The notes beneath the pieces were generated by a model. The model was given only the letters and a program-made list of their open reading frames with translations. It did no database searches and had not been told where the DNA came from. The position numbers and the translations under genes were made by a program. DNA of 42,731 bases from Thermoplasmatota archaeon. GTDB taxonomy: Archaea > Thermoplasmatota > Thermoplasmata > Thermoplasmatales > GCA-001856825. How positions within the stretch are numbered: the first letter of the stretch is position 1; every line of letters begins with the position of its first letter. Positions 42,605 through 42,731 of this stretch are shown here, one piece after another. The stretch is taken from positions 1 through 42,731 of the forward strand of contig JAMCUN010000023.1 in assembly GCA_023381415.1 (NCBI GenBank), written 5' to 3'.

Positions 42605-42731
42605 CTCCTAGGGGGGATGGGCTGGGCACTTTAATTATATACTCCCGATATTAAACCCTTTTTTTTGGGTTCCTTAGTTTTTAATAACATTCGAGTTAAT
42701 TTACTCTCTCACTGTGCTTTCAACTGGGGCA
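42605..42731. other. right edge, no gene recognised
   Basis: AT-rich sequence with a GGGGGG run and an AACCC-T8-GGGTT imperfect hairpin (42654-42671), possibly a terminator. No coding frame was supported up to the end of the window. Confidence 0.3.

Noticed and set aside
1-42731. CRISPR array, Cas genes or rRNA
   Set aside because: No regularly spaced repeats, no Cas motifs and no rRNA sequence were seen.

Overview
The window looks like a chromosomal piece of a Thermoplasmatales-type euryarchaeon (acidophilic, probably wall-less). Support: a full-length tricorn protease, archaeal TFB, Gar1, a family-B DNA polymerase, a two-ATPase archaeal pilus/secretion operon, Arg codons dominated by AGG/AGA, and mostly leaderless genes whose start codon (ATG, GTG or TTG) lies about 24-30 nt downstream of an AT-rich TATA element. 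Shine-Dalgarno sequences appear mainly at starts inside operons and before the peptide-binding protein. Family assignments rest on motifs read by eye; no database search was possible.

Layout. 1-4090 is accessory DNA: a partial hypothetical gene, a ParB-like protein without its nuclease domain, a membrane-anchored GH12-like protein, a frame-damaged small gene and a tyrosine recombinase abutting the 3' end of tRNA-Lys(TTT). 4096-9473 is housekeeping: tRNA-Lys, TFB, Gar1, CTP synthase and, divergently, DNA polymerase B. 9513-15281 is a five-gene Tad/type-IV-pilus-like operon (ATPase, membrane, membrane, ATPase, pilin-like), facing a HExxH protein. 15900-16670 holds two small membrane genes with apparent frameshifts.

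17091-30199 (all minus strand) is a peptide-acquisition block: a 1333-aa anchored binding protein, tricorn, permease DppB, a DppC permease carrying a huge extracytoplasmic beta-propeller-like insert, and a fused DppD-DppF ATPase. Together they suggest uptake of extracellular peptides and further cleavage by tricorn. 30341-32737 carries an MFS transporter and a ZIP metal transporter preceded by a perfect AATTAGG-N4-CCTAATT palindrome resembling a DtxR/IdeR-type operator. 33097-39556 is a molybdenum hydroxylase (CoxM-S-L, form II-like) cluster with MobA/MocA-like, CoxG, XdhC and MoeA-like accessory genes.

39557-42731 is a decayed mobile-element zone: broken reading frames, a zinc-ribbon gene, a TnpW/DUF2080-like gene, a frameshifted transposase whose C-terminal part is separated by an unrelated membrane gene, and a 3' tRNA fragment. 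Several apparent one-base frameshifts lie near short homopolymers, so some may be sequence errors rather than biology.
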